The position numbers were made by a program, and so were the translations under genes. Source: Ralstonia sp. ASV6 (GTDB lineage: Bacteria; Pseudomonadota; Gammaproteobacteria; Burkholderiales; Burkholderiaceae). From it: DNA of 33,776 nucleotides. Below the pieces are notes generated by a model. The model did no database searches. It was given only the letters and a program-made list of their open reading frames with translations, and was not told the DNA's origin. The stretch covers positions 1 to 33,776 of the forward strand of contig NZ_JAELUI010000053.1 of assembly GCF_016429285.1 (NCBI RefSeq), written 5' to 3'. Each line of letters starts with the position of its first letter. The first letter of the stretch is position 1. This document shows positions 1-8,303 of the stretch, piece by piece.

Positions 1-1029
1 CGCCGCGCTCTGCCCACCCGGGCCAGTGGATGCGGAGGCTGACAGCGTGGCGTCGGCCGCCACGATGGCACGCAGCGTGGTGGCCAGTTGCACCGCGTTG
101 GCGTTCTTGAGCGGTACTACCCAGATGTTGCCTGGGCGTGCATTCGGCACGTCCAGCTTGGCGATCAGCTGTTTGGCCTGCGCCAGGCGCGCGGCGCTGG
201 AGGCACGCACCATCACGCTGTTCGAGCGCGGCTCGGCCACCACCGAGGTGCGCAGGCTCGGGTCCGACAGCGCCGCGCCAGCACCGGCCGCGGCACCGCC
301 ACCACCTGATGGGTCGAGCAGCTTCTGCAGCGTGGCGGCCACGTCGATGGCCACGGCGTTCTTCAGTTGGATCAGTTCGGTCTCGCCAGCCGCCGGGGTG
401 TCGATCGACGCGATGATGCGGCCGATGCGGCGCAGGTTGTCGGCGTAGTCGGTAATGACCAGCGTGTTGTTGGCCGGGTACGCGGTGATGGTGTTGTTGG
501 GCGCGATCATCGGCCGCAACACCGGCACCAGGTTGTTGGCCGATTCATGCTGCAGGCGGAACACCTGCGTGACGACCTGCTCGCCACCGCGCCCACCTGC
601 GGCACCCACCGAGGTGGGCGAGCCCTGCAGCTTGGCGTCGGCTTCCGGCACGACCTTGGTAAAGCCGTTGCCCTCGACGATCGCGTAGCCCTGCATGCGC
701 AGGATCGAGCCCAGCGATTCCAGTGCCTGCGAGCGCGTCACCGGCTTCTCGGTGACGAGGTTGACCGTGCCTTTCACGCGGGGGTCGACGATGAAGTTCT
801 TGCCGGTGGCCTGGCCCACGGCTTTCACCACCGATTCGAGATCGGCATTGACGAAATTGAGCGAGACCTCATCGCCCGTGTTACCGGGGTTACCGTTTTG
901 GGAAGCCGGCGCACTGGCGGGCGGCGCAGCAAAGACGGGCATCGAGCCGGCCACCATCGTTGCGCAGCACGCCAGGACGATAGCGCGGACGGTGAGTCGG
1001 GAAGAGGCGTTGTGCATGGTCTCGTTCAT
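1..1029 (-). CDS. gspD: GspD, type II secretion outer-membrane secretin (N-terminal part, cut by window edge)
   Basis: Secretin that forms the outer-membrane channel of the T2SS. Only the first 343 codons are present; the reading frame is open to base 1. The start ATG at 1029 gives MNETMHNASS followed by a hydrophobic signal peptide ending near AFA/PVFAAP. An in-frame ATG at 1017 is an alternative start. Visible domains are N0 (about residues 55-130, with the motif VSLNFVNADLESVVKAVG), N1 (about 145-205, with NNTLVITDYADNLRRIGRI), N2 (about 212-290, with a Gly/Ala-rich insertion GGGGAAAGAGAA), and the start of N3 (WVVPLKNANAVQLATTLRAI). The C-terminal secretin barrel lies outside the window. 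It is 37 bp downstream of gspN, so it is probably the last visible gene of the gspG-to-gspD operon, with gspE and gspF expected beyond the edge. Confidence 0.95.
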   Translation of the reverse strand, partial: MNETMHNASSRLTVRAIVLACCATMVAGSMPVFAAPPASAPASQNGNPGNTGDEVSLNFVNADLESVVKAVGQATGKNFIVDPRVKGTVNLVTEKPVTRSQALESLGSILRMQGYAIVEGNGFTKVVPEADAKLQGSPTSVGAAGGRGGEQVVTQVFRLQHESANNLVPVLRPMIAPNNTITAYPANNTLVITDYADNLRRIGRIIASIDTPAAGETELIQLKNAVAIDVAATLQKLLDPSGGGGAAAGAGAALSDPSLRTSVVAEPRSNSVMVRASSAARLAQAKQLIAKLDVPNARPGNIWVVPLKNANAVQLATTLRAIVAADATLSASASTGPGGQSAA

Positions 1030-1066
1030 GGTTGTCGGCACGCTGGCTCGCGCGCCGGCTTAAGAA

Positions 1067-1906
1067 TCAAAAGCGTAGTCGATAGTGCGACCCGTCGCGC
1101 GGGCCCAGCAGGCTCAACAAGCCAATCAATTGTGGTTCCGACTCCGGCGTGGCACTGGCCACACCGTCAAAATGCGCGCCCTGTCCGAGCGTTCCCTGGC
1201 CCTGCAGCGACAGCGGTCCGGCCAGCGTCGACAGGGCCAGTTGCATGGGCCCGCCGGCGGCGCCACCGAACGACAGCACGGCCTGGTAACTGCCCAGCGG
1301 CCGTACCCGGCTGAGGCTGGATGATACCTGCTCAACCGTGACAGTCAGCGCGCCTTGAACCGTGTCCGGCTGGCCTTTTCCACGGCCAAATTGGCCCGAC
1401 AGCGGCGTCCATTTTGCGCGCAGCCGGCCATCCAGCTTGAGCGTGTTGAACGGTGCGCCGATGCCCTCCAGCAGCGACGCCGGCAGCGTCATCGCGCCGG
1501 CCTCGGCTTGCCAGGCACCCGGCGAGACCGTCAGCACCACCGGCTGCTCCAGCGCGCGGTCGTGCGCGACGTGCGCCCGCAGGGTGCCGGTCAGCAGCGG
1601 CAGCATGTCGACCGACCACGACAGCCGCCCCGGCAGCACGGTCGCATCGGCGCCGCCGTTGCCGGCTGCGAGCGCAAGCGTGGCGCTGCCATGCCAGATA
1701 CTGCCTTGCGGATCGGCCAGCAGCACACGCTGCCCGGTCGCCGACGCCACCCGTTCAGCGGCCCACGCCGCTGGATACTGCGATACGACAGTCGCCCCCA
1801 CAGCCAGCAGTGCAACACCGCACCACAGCAGGCGCCAGCCCAGGCTGGTGTGTTCAGACGCGTCGCGGCGGCGCAGGCGCAGCGGCGGTAGTGATTCGAT
1901 CGCCAT
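1067..1906 (-). CDS. gspN: GspN, T2SS accessory protein
   Basis: A 279-residue inner-membrane T2SS component. One N-terminal membrane segment (about residues 24-45, WRLLWCGVALLAVGATVVS) is followed by a periplasmic beta-rich domain of about 230 residues. It carries typical GspN features: a QGSIWHGSATL-like motif near residue 68 and a repeated pattern of LDGRLRAKW / LSLQGQGTLGQGAHFDG. GspN is found only in some T2SS clusters and its exact role is not settled. It lies 10 bp downstream of gspM and 37 bp upstream of gspD on the minus strand, so it is co-transcribed with both. The family call rests on these motifs plus position in the operon. Confidence 0.9.
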   Translation of the reverse strand: MAIESLPPLRLRRRDASEHTSLGWRLLWCGVALLAVGATVVSQYPAAWAAERVASATGQRVLLADPQGSIWHGSATLALAAGNGGADATVLPGRLSWSVDMLPLLTGTLRAHVAHDRALEQPVVLTVSPGAWQAEAGAMTLPASLLEGIGAPFNTLKLDGRLRAKWTPLSGQFGRGKGQPDTVQGALTVTVEQVSSSLSRVRPLGSYQAVLSFGGAAGGPMQLALSTLAGPLSLQGQGTLGQGAHFDGVASATPESEPQLIGLLSLLGPRDGSHYRLRF

Positions 1907-1916
1907 TGGTGCTGCG

Positions 1917-2483
1917 TCAGCGGCTCGCGGCGGCGGGGCCTTGCAGCGTTGCCGTCACGTTGACCAGGGCGGTGGCGCCCACGTACTTGATGTTCGCGTC
2001 GATCACCTTCATGCGCTGCGCTTGCCGCACTTCCTGCAGCCACTCAGCAACAGCGCCGAAGGGCACCTTGTCCAGTTGCACCTGCACGCTCTCGCCCGAC
2101 AGCGCCATCCGCGTGGCCTTCAGGCCGTGGTTGGTGAGGCTCGTGTTGAGCGCCTGCTGCAGCTCTGCGCCATGTGGCACCGGCGCGGCGGCAATGGCCG
2201 ACAGCCCGCGTGCTTCCTGGCCGAGCGTTTCCATCTCGGCCAGTTGGCTGCGCATCTGCGGCAGGGCTTTCTCGATGCGGCGCTGGCCTTCGAAGGCCGG
2301 GTCCCACAGCGCCAGATAGATGATGACCAGCACGAGGACTGCGCCGCCGCCGGCAAGAATGCGGCGTTCGCGTGGCTCGCGCTGCATCCAGAAGGTCGTG
2401 GCCGCGTCGCGCACCGAATCCGGCACACCGATGCGCGGCAGGCGGCGGGCGCCAGAAGCGGAGGAGGGGGAGGAAGTCGCCAT
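1917..2483 (-). CDS. gspM: GspM, T2SS inner-membrane platform protein
   Basis: A 188-residue bitopic protein. A basic cytoplasmic N-terminus is followed by one membrane segment at about residues 41-62 (LAGGGAVLVLVIIYLALW), a short coiled region (QRRIEKALPQMRSQLAEME), and a C-terminal ferredoxin-like periplasmic fold. GspM pairs with GspL in the assembly platform that links the GspE ATPase to the pseudopilus. The ATG at 2483 lies 10 bp after the gspL stop, with a GAGG-type ribosome site in between. Length and topology match the family. Confidence 0.93.
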   Translation of the reverse strand: MATSSPSSASGARRLPRIGVPDSVRDAATTFWMQREPRERRILAGGGAVLVLVIIYLALWDPAFEGQRRIEKALPQMRSQLAEMETLGQEARGLSAIAAAPVPHGAELQQALNTSLTNHGLKATRMALSGESVQVQLDKVPFGAVAEWLQEVRQAQRMKVIDANIKYVGATALVNVTATLQGPAAASR

Positions 2484-2493
2484 GGAGGAGTCG

Positions 2494-3912
2494 TTATTGG
2501 GCGATGGAGACCGTCCAGCGCGAGCCCTGGATGGTCGCCTCGGCGCCGCGTGGGGCCTCGGCGGTGTCCATGTTCAGGCCGACGTTGCGGGCGGCGGTGC
2601 GCAGCGCGTTGGTGTCGGTGCCGTCCTTGAGTGTGACCGTGAGCGCGCGGCCGTGGTAGTCCAGCGCGAGCAGCGCGTCGGGCGCGAGACCTGTGGCAGC
2701 CTGGGCAAAGCGATCGGCCAGCGGCAGGAAGTCTTCCGGTGCGGATTTGCCGGCGGCCAGGCGCAGTTGCTCAACCTGGCGGCGCATCTGCGCGGGCGGG
2801 TCGAGAATCACCGGCGTATTCGGGAAAGCCGTCTGCAGTTGCGTGCGCATGGCGGCATCAAGACGCTTCTGCTCGGCACGCAGCGTGAGCCAGCGCGCAT
2901 TCATGCCGACCAACTGCACGATGACGAGCAGCACGGCCAGCGCGATCGGCAGGCGCCATAGGCTCCAGTCCACGCCAGCCATGCCGCCGTTGGCGAAGTC
3001 GAACTGGCAGAGGTCGGCCTCGCCCGAGGCGAGTGCGCTGCGTGCGCCCGATGCCCATGCTGCCCAGTCCAGCGTGGCGGCGGCCGGGTCGGCAGACAGG
3101 CTGGGTGCCAACTCGCGCAGGGCGGGCGACACCATCAGCCTGGCCGGGGTGGGTGCAATGGCCAGCCAGTTGGCGACGTTGGCGGGCAGCAGGCGCAGGC
3201 CGTAGCCCTCTGCAGGGCCGGTGCGGACGGTGATGTCGACAGCAGCAGGCGCATCCGGATCGGACGGCGGCGCAGCATCCAGTGCAATGGTGGCCGGAGC
3301 GACTACCGCCGCGGCAGGGTCTGCAGCTTCCGCGGCGGCGGGGGTTTCGAGCGACGGCTCTGTACGCTCCGCCTCGTTGGCGGCTTCCGCAGAGAGCGCG
3401 ATGGCCGCAGGTGTTTCAAACGGCAGGCAAAGCTGCGCAGGCAGCAAGTGACACGTGCGGTGCTTGTGCGCGCCAAAGTTGTCGAGGATGAAGCGGACCC
3501 ACGCGCGGTCGGTAATCATCAGCGTGCGCGACTGCGGCTCACGCGGGGCACGCCAGCCTCGCACCGGCGCGGCACTCAGGCGCGGGCCCAGGGCGATGTG
3601 GCACTGCTGCGCGTCCTGCACCAGGCGGTCTTCCACCAGGTTGGGCAGGGCCAGGCGCAGTTTGGGCAGGGCCAGCGGCGGTACGCTGGCGGGCACCAGC
3701 AAGACGTCGGCGGCTGGCAGCAACAGGATCAGGCGGTCGGCCGCGGGCAGCTCGTCGGTACGCGAGGTGCCTTCGCGCAGGATGCGCTGGGCGCCCTGTG
3801 CGCCTTCCTCGCGCACCAGTGCAAACGGCACGGACACGAGCGCACCCGCTTGCCAGCGTTCGGGCGATTGAATGGGCCGGTGCGGCAGGCGCACGTACAG
3901 GGAGGTCGTCAA
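2494..3912 (-). CDS. gspL: GspL, T2SS assembly platform protein (TTG start)
   Basis: A 472-residue GspL. The cytoplasmic actin-like domain (about residues 1-315) binds GspE. It is interrupted by an Ala/Pro/Glu-rich low-complexity insert at about 168-228, which makes the protein somewhat longer than most homologues. One membrane segment at about 320-337 (LPIALAVLLVIVQLVG) is followed by a periplasmic ferredoxin-like domain that pairs with GspM. The most likely start is the TTG at 3912 (TTG ACG ACC TCC), preceded by a strong ribosome site, GAGGAG, a few bases upstream. No in-frame ATG lies near the conserved beginning. A 164-bp gap separates it from gspK, unlike the tight spacing elsewhere in this operon. 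Confidence 0.93.
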   Translation of the reverse strand: MTTSLYVRLPHRPIQSPERWQAGALVSVPFALVREEGAQGAQRILREGTSRTDELPAADRLILLLPAADVLLVPASVPPLALPKLRLALPNLVEDRLVQDAQQCHIALGPRLSAAPVRGWRAPREPQSRTLMITDRAWVRFILDNFGAHKHRTCHLLPAQLCLPFETPAAIALSAEAANEAERTEPSLETPAAAEAADPAAAVVAPATIALDAAPPSDPDAPAAVDITVRTGPAEGYGLRLLPANVANWLAIAPTPARLMVSPALRELAPSLSADPAAATLDWAAWASGARSALASGEADLCQFDFANGGMAGVDWSLWRLPIALAVLLVIVQLVGMNARWLTLRAEQKRLDAAMRTQLQTAFPNTPVILDPPAQMRRQVEQLRLAAGKSAPEDFLPLADRFAQAATGLAPDALLALDYHGRALTVTLKDGTDTNALRTAARNVGLNMDTAEAPRGAEATIQGSRWTVSIAQ

Positions 3913-4076
3913 ACCGCTCCTCTATTGAGAGTGTTGATGCGAGCTACCGGAATCACCGGGAAAGCCGCCGGACTGCGCAAGACCCGCGATGCTGAACGAT
4001 GCGGATGACAATACGGCGAAGGCTAGGGTCTGTCTACTGACGGAATGTCCGCAGTTAGAGGGGTGTTGCGGCGCCG
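3913..4076. other. 164-bp gap between gspK and gspL
   Basis: This is the only sizeable intergenic gap within the gspG-to-gspD run. No reading frame in it looks coding. It contains the gspL ribosome site (read on the minus strand). Next to it, just inside the end of gspK at 4081-4094, is the perfect palindrome GACGGAATTCCGTC. The gap could hold an internal promoter or a processing site, but I see no clear -10/-35 pair or T-rich hairpin. Confidence 0.5.
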
Positions 4077-5147
4077 TCATGACGGAATTCCGTCGATGCG
4101 GCGGACCCAGACAATACGGGTCGCGTTATTGTTGACCGGATCGCCACGTGAAACAAGCGCCACTTGACCAAGCTGTGCCCGCTCGTGGCGGGCCATGCCG
4201 TAGACCAGGAAATAGTGCGTCTGTACGTCGAGCAGGTTGGATGCGGCCGTGGTGTCCACACCGGGCGCCAGGCCGCGCAACTGGTTGGTGACGTCGCCGA
4301 TGTTGCGGAAGTAGGCGCGGTCGCGCGCCTGCACCAGCGCCCGCGCGCGGTCCACGCTCAGGCCGGGAATGACGGCAGCCAACACTTCGGCGCTGGCGGT
4401 GTTGGCGTTGATCTGGGTGCGCGTGGGCAGCACGATCACGTAGGGGCGCAGCTTGCGGACGGCATCTGCCGTGTAGCCGGGGATGGACAGCAGGCCATCC
4501 ACATCATCGAGTGGGCGCGGGCCGTTGCCGCCGCTCCCACCGCCACTGTCATCGCCGCTGCCTTGCTGGCCGCCTGAGCTGCCCTCGACCGACTGGATAC
4601 CGCCCAGCATCTGCGCCAGGGTCGTCGCGGTGAGGTTGGCCAGGTTCGGGTCGAGGTTCAGCGATTGCAACAGCAAGCCGTAAGCTTTGATGCCATCCTT
4701 GTCGCGGCCGGTGACGACGGTGCGCGTGCCCAGCGTCTGCACTGTCAGCAGGTTCATCAGGTTGAAGCGCGCCTGGGCATCGAAGATGCGGCCCGAGAGG
4801 TACGACTCCTCGCCGGCCGTATCCGTGCGCAGCGAGCTGCCGAGGAAGTCCGACAGCTTGGTCTCCTGAATGGGCACGGCCCAGATTTCGCCCAGGTGGT
4901 CGACAGCGCCGGTGCGGCGCAGGTCGTCGCGCAGGATCAGGCGCGCCCAGTCGATGCCCGCCCGCGCGATCCACGTGGCCTGGGCCTTCAGGCGCTGGTT
5001 TTCCACCGCGCGAATTTCCACCTGCTGGCGCCACAGCATGCCCGAGACGATCACCACGGCCAGCGTGACCACCAGCAGCGCGGTGACGATGGCCGCGCCA
5101 CGCTGGCGCGTACCACGGTGCAGAGGCTTGGACGAGCATCGCGCCAT
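4077..5147 (-). CDS. gspK: GspK, T2SS minor pseudopilin (tip)
   Basis: A 356-residue large minor pseudopilin that sits at the pseudopilus tip with GspI and GspJ. The N-terminus has a basic leader ending RGTRQRG and then the hydrophobic helix AAIVTALLVVTLAVVIVSG, the form processed by the prepilin peptidase after Gly17. The usual Glu at mature position 5 is absent, as is normal for GspK. A helix-hairpin-helix-like stretch (NANTASAEVLAAVIPGLS, about residues 245-263) belongs to the alpha-domain of this family. A Gly/Ser-rich loop (SSGGQQGSGDDSGGGSGG) lies near residues 190-207. The start ATG at 5147 is 1 bp beyond the gspJ stop, implying coupled translation. Confidence 0.95.
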   Translation of the reverse strand: MARCSSKPLHRGTRQRGAAIVTALLVVTLAVVIVSGMLWRQQVEIRAVENQRLKAQATWIARAGIDWARLILRDDLRRTGAVDHLGEIWAVPIQETKLSDFLGSSLRTDTAGEESYLSGRIFDAQARFNLMNLLTVQTLGTRTVVTGRDKDGIKAYGLLLQSLNLDPNLANLTATTLAQMLGGIQSVEGSSGGQQGSGDDSGGGSGGNGPRPLDDVDGLLSIPGYTADAVRKLRPYVIVLPTRTQINANTASAEVLAAVIPGLSVDRARALVQARDRAYFRNIGDVTNQLRGLAPGVDTTAASNLLDVQTHYFLVYGMARHERAQLGQVALVSRGDPVNNNATRIVWVRRIDGIPS

Positions 5148-5148
5148 G

Positions 5149-5880
5149 TCAGAGTCCCGTCATGCAGATGCGCGTGAAGCGCTGCGGCGCACCTTGCGGC
5201 GTCATGCGCACGAGCAGCGCCAGTTCCACCGCGCGCACCGAGGCAGCCGGCACCACCACGCCATTGTTGGCGGACGGCGCCGAGGCGCTGGGCGTGGAGG
5301 CCGACGGCACGCCCGTCAGCGTGGTCGTATTGCTGCCGCCCGGAAACAGCGCTGCCGACAGCGCGCCGGTGTTGTCCATCCAGTCGCCGGGTTCGATCCA
5401 GGCGCGGGCACTGATGCCGTCGATATTGGTGGCGAGCTGGTAGCGCGCCGCATTGCCGCCGCCCTGGCGCAGGTTGTCGAGCGCGTTGCGCAGGTCGCCG
5501 CGGTTGGTGATGGGCTGGCTTTGCAGGCGTTCGAGCCGGCTGTCGACGATGCGGTAGAGCACCACCTGCCACGCGGGCGGCTGGCCGTCGTCGCGGCGGT
5601 CGCGCACCAGCAGCACGCGGTTGGCGTCCACCTCGATCGGCGAGCGCGACAAGGTATTCGGATCGGCCAGTTGCGTGCAGTCGGCATCGAACTGGGCGTA
5701 GGCGGTCTTGAGGGCTTCGATGCGTTCGTCGCGCTGGGCTAGCGCTTCGTGCGTGCGCGTCATGCTGTCCAGCCCGCGCCAGGCCAGCACGGCCAGGATG
5801 GCCAGCAGCGTGATGGCCACCAGCAGCTCGAGCAAGGTGAAGCCGCGCGCAGTACGGCGGGCGGGGCGCTCAGAAGACAT
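5149..5880 (-). CDS. gspJ: GspJ, T2SS minor pseudopilin
   Basis: A 243-residue minor pseudopilin of the GspI-J-K tip complex. The prepilin leader MSSERPARRTARG is followed by FTLLELLVAITLLAILAVLAW. Cleavage is expected after Gly13, with Glu at mature position 5. I chose the ATG at 5880 because it gives a leader of normal length; ATGs further upstream (5889 and 5946) lie inside gspI and would give an atypically long leader. The start overlaps the end of gspI by 11 bp. A Ser/Pro/Ala-rich repeat-like loop (SASTPSASAPSAN, about residues 195-207) is an unusual insertion near the C-terminal third. Confidence 0.95.
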   Translation of the reverse strand: MSSERPARRTARGFTLLELLVAITLLAILAVLAWRGLDSMTRTHEALAQRDERIEALKTAYAQFDADCTQLADPNTLSRSPIEVDANRVLLVRDRRDDGQPPAWQVVLYRIVDSRLERLQSQPITNRGDLRNALDNLRQGGGNAARYQLATNIDGISARAWIEPGDWMDNTGALSAALFPGGSNTTTLTGVPSASTPSASAPSANNGVVVPAASVRAVELALLVRMTPQGAPQRFTRICMTGL

Positions 5881-6289
5881 TGCGCGCATCGTTGGGCAAC
5901 AGGGTGACCAGCCAGGCCAGACGCACGGATTTGGCGGCATCCGCATACACCGACACCTCCACGCGGCGGAACACCGGGTTGGGCGTGGTGGCGACGGTCT
6001 CTTCGCACCACAGTTCGGTATCGCCCTGCGGGCACGAGAAGCCGCGCGAGCCGGGGTCGGGGAAGGCGCGTGCCAGGCGGAGGTTGGCGAGGTCGTTCTC
6101 AGCGCTCCAGGTGGCGATCATGCGCGTCTGCAAGGATTCGCTGGCCGAGGTCATGCTGCCCATGGCGCGCATGGTGGCGGTGAGCGCCACGGCCACAATG
6201 GTCAGCGCCACCAGCACTTCCAGCAGGGTGAAGCCACGACGCGCGCGCGCGCGGCCGAGGTGGCGGGCGGGTTTGACTGAGGGCGTCAT
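5870..6289 (-). CDS. gspI: GspI, T2SS minor pseudopilin
   Basis: A 139-residue minor pseudopilin. The leader MTPSVKPARHLGRARARRG is followed by FTLLEVLVALTIVAVAL, with the cleavage site after Gly19 and Glu at mature position 5. The start at 6289 overlaps the gspH stop in an ATGA junction, which supports this start over the longer open frame to 6370. Two cysteines in the C-terminal half (around CPQGDTELWCEE) could form a disulfide. GspI is thought to nucleate the tip complex with GspJ and GspK. Confidence 0.95.
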   Translation of the reverse strand: MTPSVKPARHLGRARARRGFTLLEVLVALTIVAVALTATMRAMGSMTSASESLQTRMIATWSAENDLANLRLARAFPDPGSRGFSCPQGDTELWCEETVATTPNPVFRRVEVSVYADAAKSVRLAWLVTLLPNDARNVF

Positions 6290-6786
6290 TGTGCTTCGGT
6301 CAGTACGCGTGGGCCGCCGTCGGACACGATGTCCACGCGTGCACCCTGGGAGGTCAGCGCCACGCGCCACGGCAGGCCGATCGCCTCGCGGCCGAACACC
6401 AGCCGCTGTGGTGCGCCGGGCACCGTCGCGGCACCGGCGACGATCTGCACGCTGTCCATGCCCTGCCGCCAGTGGCCCGGCGCCAGCACGTCACGCGTGA
6501 GCAGGCGCCAGCCGTTGGGCGTTGATTCATAGAAGCGCCAGCCCTGTGCGTCGCCTTCCCATGCCACCGGGCGCGAGGTCAACTGTGCTTCTTCCTGGCC
6601 AAGTTCGATCAGGCGGGCCATCTTCTGCGCGTCATCGTTCAATTGCGAGCGCGGATTGGGCGTGGCGTTCACGGCCACCACGCCCAGCACGATGCCGATG
6701 ATGACCACCACCACCAGCAACTCCAGCAGCGTGAAGCCGCCGATGTGCCGAAATGCGTGCCGGCGGGGCAGCGGATGGCCGTTCAT
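6286..6786 (-). CDS. gspH: GspH, T2SS minor pseudopilin
   Basis: A 166-residue minor pseudopilin. The leader MNGHPLPRRHAFRHIGG is followed by FTLLELLVVVVIIGIVLG, with the predicted cut after Gly17 and Glu at mature position 5. The C-terminal domain shows the GspH/FimT pattern, including WRFYESTPNGWRLL and GLPWRVALTSQG. It lies 26 bp downstream of gspG and overlaps gspI by 4 bp. Confidence 0.95.
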   Translation of the reverse strand: MNGHPLPRRHAFRHIGGFTLLELLVVVVIIGIVLGVVAVNATPNPRSQLNDDAQKMARLIELGQEEAQLTSRPVAWEGDAQGWRFYESTPNGWRLLTRDVLAPGHWRQGMDSVQIVAGAATVPGAPQRLVFGREAIGLPWRVALTSQGARVDIVSDGGPRVLTEAQ

Positions 6787-6812
6787 GTTGATGTGGCGGA
6801 TGGGGCGATGGC

Positions 6813-7292
6813 TTAGTTGTCCCAGTTGCCGATGTCGGCGTCGTTGCCTGTGCCGCCCGGCTGGCCGTCGGCGCCAAAGCTGAAGATGTCCACTTCACCG
6901 CGCACGCCCGGGTTCAGGTACTGGTACGGGTGGCCCCACGGGTCCTTCGGCAGACGCTCCAGATAGCCGCCGGCCTTCCAGTTGTTGGGGATGGGCTCGG
7001 TGGTCGGCTTGGCAACCAGCGCGCCAATCCCCTGCTCGGTGGTCGGGTAGCGGCCGTTATCCAGGCGATAGAGCTTGAGCGCCTGCGAGATGGAGGCAAT
7101 GTCCTGCTTGGCGGCAATGATGCGCGCCTCGTCGGGGCGGCTCATGATCTTCGGCACCACCAGCGCGGCAAGAATGCCCAGGATCACCACCACCACCATG
7201 ATTTCGATCAGGGTGAAGCCACGCGCGGCGCGAGCGCCCAAGGCGGCGCCTGCACGTTGGCGGAAAGAGGAGCGGAGTTGGCCTTGCATCAT
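6813..7292 (-). CDS. gspG: GspG, T2SS major pseudopilin
   Basis: A 159-residue major pseudopilin that forms the pseudopilus shaft. The leader ends ALGARAARG, followed by [19 protein letters not shown]; cleavage is expected after Gly25. The family-typical motifs [28 protein letters not shown] and the C-terminal calcium-site loop [21 protein letters not shown] (split here by residue order) are complete. The start is uncertain: tandem ATGs at 7292 and 7289 give a plausible basic leader, while an ATG at 7340 would add 16 uncharged residues. The ribosome site for 7292 is weak. It is the first gene of the minus-strand operon and is divergent from gspC. Confidence 0.93.
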   Translation of the reverse strand: MMQGQLRSSFRQRAGAALGARAARGFTLIEIMVVVVILGILAALVVPKIMSRPDEARIIAAKQDIASISQALKLYRLDNGRYPTTEQGIGALVAKPTTEPIPNNWKAGGYLERLPKDPWGHPYQYLNPGVRGEVDIFSFGADGQPGGTGNDADIGNWDN

Positions 7293-7467
7293 GGCGAGAG
7301 AGTTGGCAATAAGAGTGGGAACACAGTATATCCGTGACATATGACCATAGATTGTGCGGCGGGGTCGTGCCGCGCATACGTTTAGAACGGGCCCTCCAAG
7401 CTGTTCATCGAACCGGCATGAAGGGCGGATAGAATCAGTGAATTCTCACGGCGCATCACCACGTTTC
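7293..7467. promoter_or_regulatory. Divergent gspG / gspC promoter region
   Basis: A 175-bp spacer between two divergently read T2SS units, so promoters for both are expected here. On the minus strand, TATACT (read from 7330 to 7325) is a plausible -10 box for gspG, but I see no good -35 hexamer at the right distance. No convincing operator repeat is visible. Confidence 0.45.
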
Positions 7468-8154
7468 ATGAACGCTCAACAGTCGTCCCGCCTGCTCAGT
7501 CTTGTACTGTTTGCTGCCCTGTGTGCGCTGTTGACGCACTGGGTTCTGACACTGTCGTCGCTGCGCTCGCTGTCCGTGCCGCGCGAGGCCCGCGTTGCGC
7601 AGACCGACGCGCTGGAGACCGGCGCCTCGGTCACGCTCTTCGGCGGCGGCCCGCAGACCGGCCCGCGCGACGTGCAGGTGGCCGGCGTGGTGGCCGATCT
7701 GGCCGACGGCACGGGCGCTGCCATCGTCTCGGTGGACGGCGGCCCGCCGCAGGCCGTGCGTGCCGGCAAGTCGCTGTCCTCCAACCTGAAGCTGGTGGAG
7801 ATCAAGGCGCGCTCCGTGGTGATCGAGCGCAACGGCGCACGCCAGGAGATCCCGCTGCCGGCCAGCGCCGTCGTGGCCGGCATCTCGCCCGCCAACCGCA
7901 ACGCACCGTCTCAACCGCTGCCGCCGTCGGGCGCCGCTGCTCCGCTGGCAACGCCTGTTGCACCGCCGGCACCCGCCGTGCCCAACAACCCGGCCAATAC
8001 CACGATGCCGGGCGCCATGCTGCCCATCGCTCCGGCGCAGATGAACATGGGCGATGAGGCTGCCAGCCAGGGCGGCATCACCGGCCCGCGCCATCGGGCT
8101 GCCGCTGCCGCCCGCAAGGGCGACGCCGCCCCGCAACCCGGCGCAGACCAGTAA
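7468..8154 (+). CDS. gspC: GspC-like T2SS inner-membrane protein without a PDZ domain
   Basis: A 228-residue protein with a cytoplasmic N-terminus, one membrane segment at about residues 9-30 (LLSLVLFAALCALLTHWVLTL) and a homology-region domain at about 45-140. That domain contains VTLFGGGP, VQVAGVVADLADGTGAAIVS and IKARSVVIERNGARQEIPLP, the pattern by which GspC contacts the GspD N0 domain. After about residue 145 there is only a Pro/Ala-rich low-complexity tail and no PDZ or coiled-coil domain. The ATG at 7468 is chosen because it directly precedes the membrane segment; a GTG at 7354 would add 38 unlikely residues. It is transcribed away from gspG. Confidence 0.88.
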   Translation: MNAQQSSRLLSLVLFAALCALLTHWVLTLSSLRSLSVPREARVAQTDALETGASVTLFGGGPQTGPRDVQVAGVVADLADGTGAAIVSVDGGPPQAVRAGKSLSSNLKLVEIKARSVVIERNGARQEIPLPASAVVAGISPANRNAPSQPLPPSGAAAPLATPVAPPAPAVPNNPANTTMPGAMLPIAPAQMNMGDEAASQGGITGPRHRAAAAARKGDAAPQPGADQ

Positions 8155-8235
8155 GCCCACAGCCCCTCCGGAACAGCGCCTGGCGTGACCGGGCGCGCAT
8201 ATTACAGCGCGTGTGATCGGGGTAACAGCGTGTAA

Positions 8236-8265
8236 AACCCGGCAACGTGACGGCATTGTCGGGTT
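8236..8265. promoter_or_regulatory. Inverted repeat between gspC and the EF-hand gene
   Basis: Arms AACCCGGCAA and TTGTCGGGTT, one mismatch, separated by 10 bases. There is no following T-run, so it is a weak terminator candidate for gspC. It may instead be an operator, as it lies 38 bp before the ATG of the next gene. Confidence 0.35.
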
Positions 8266-8303
8266 CTAATCCGTTACACAGTCCATGTGAAAAGGAGCTG
8301 ACC

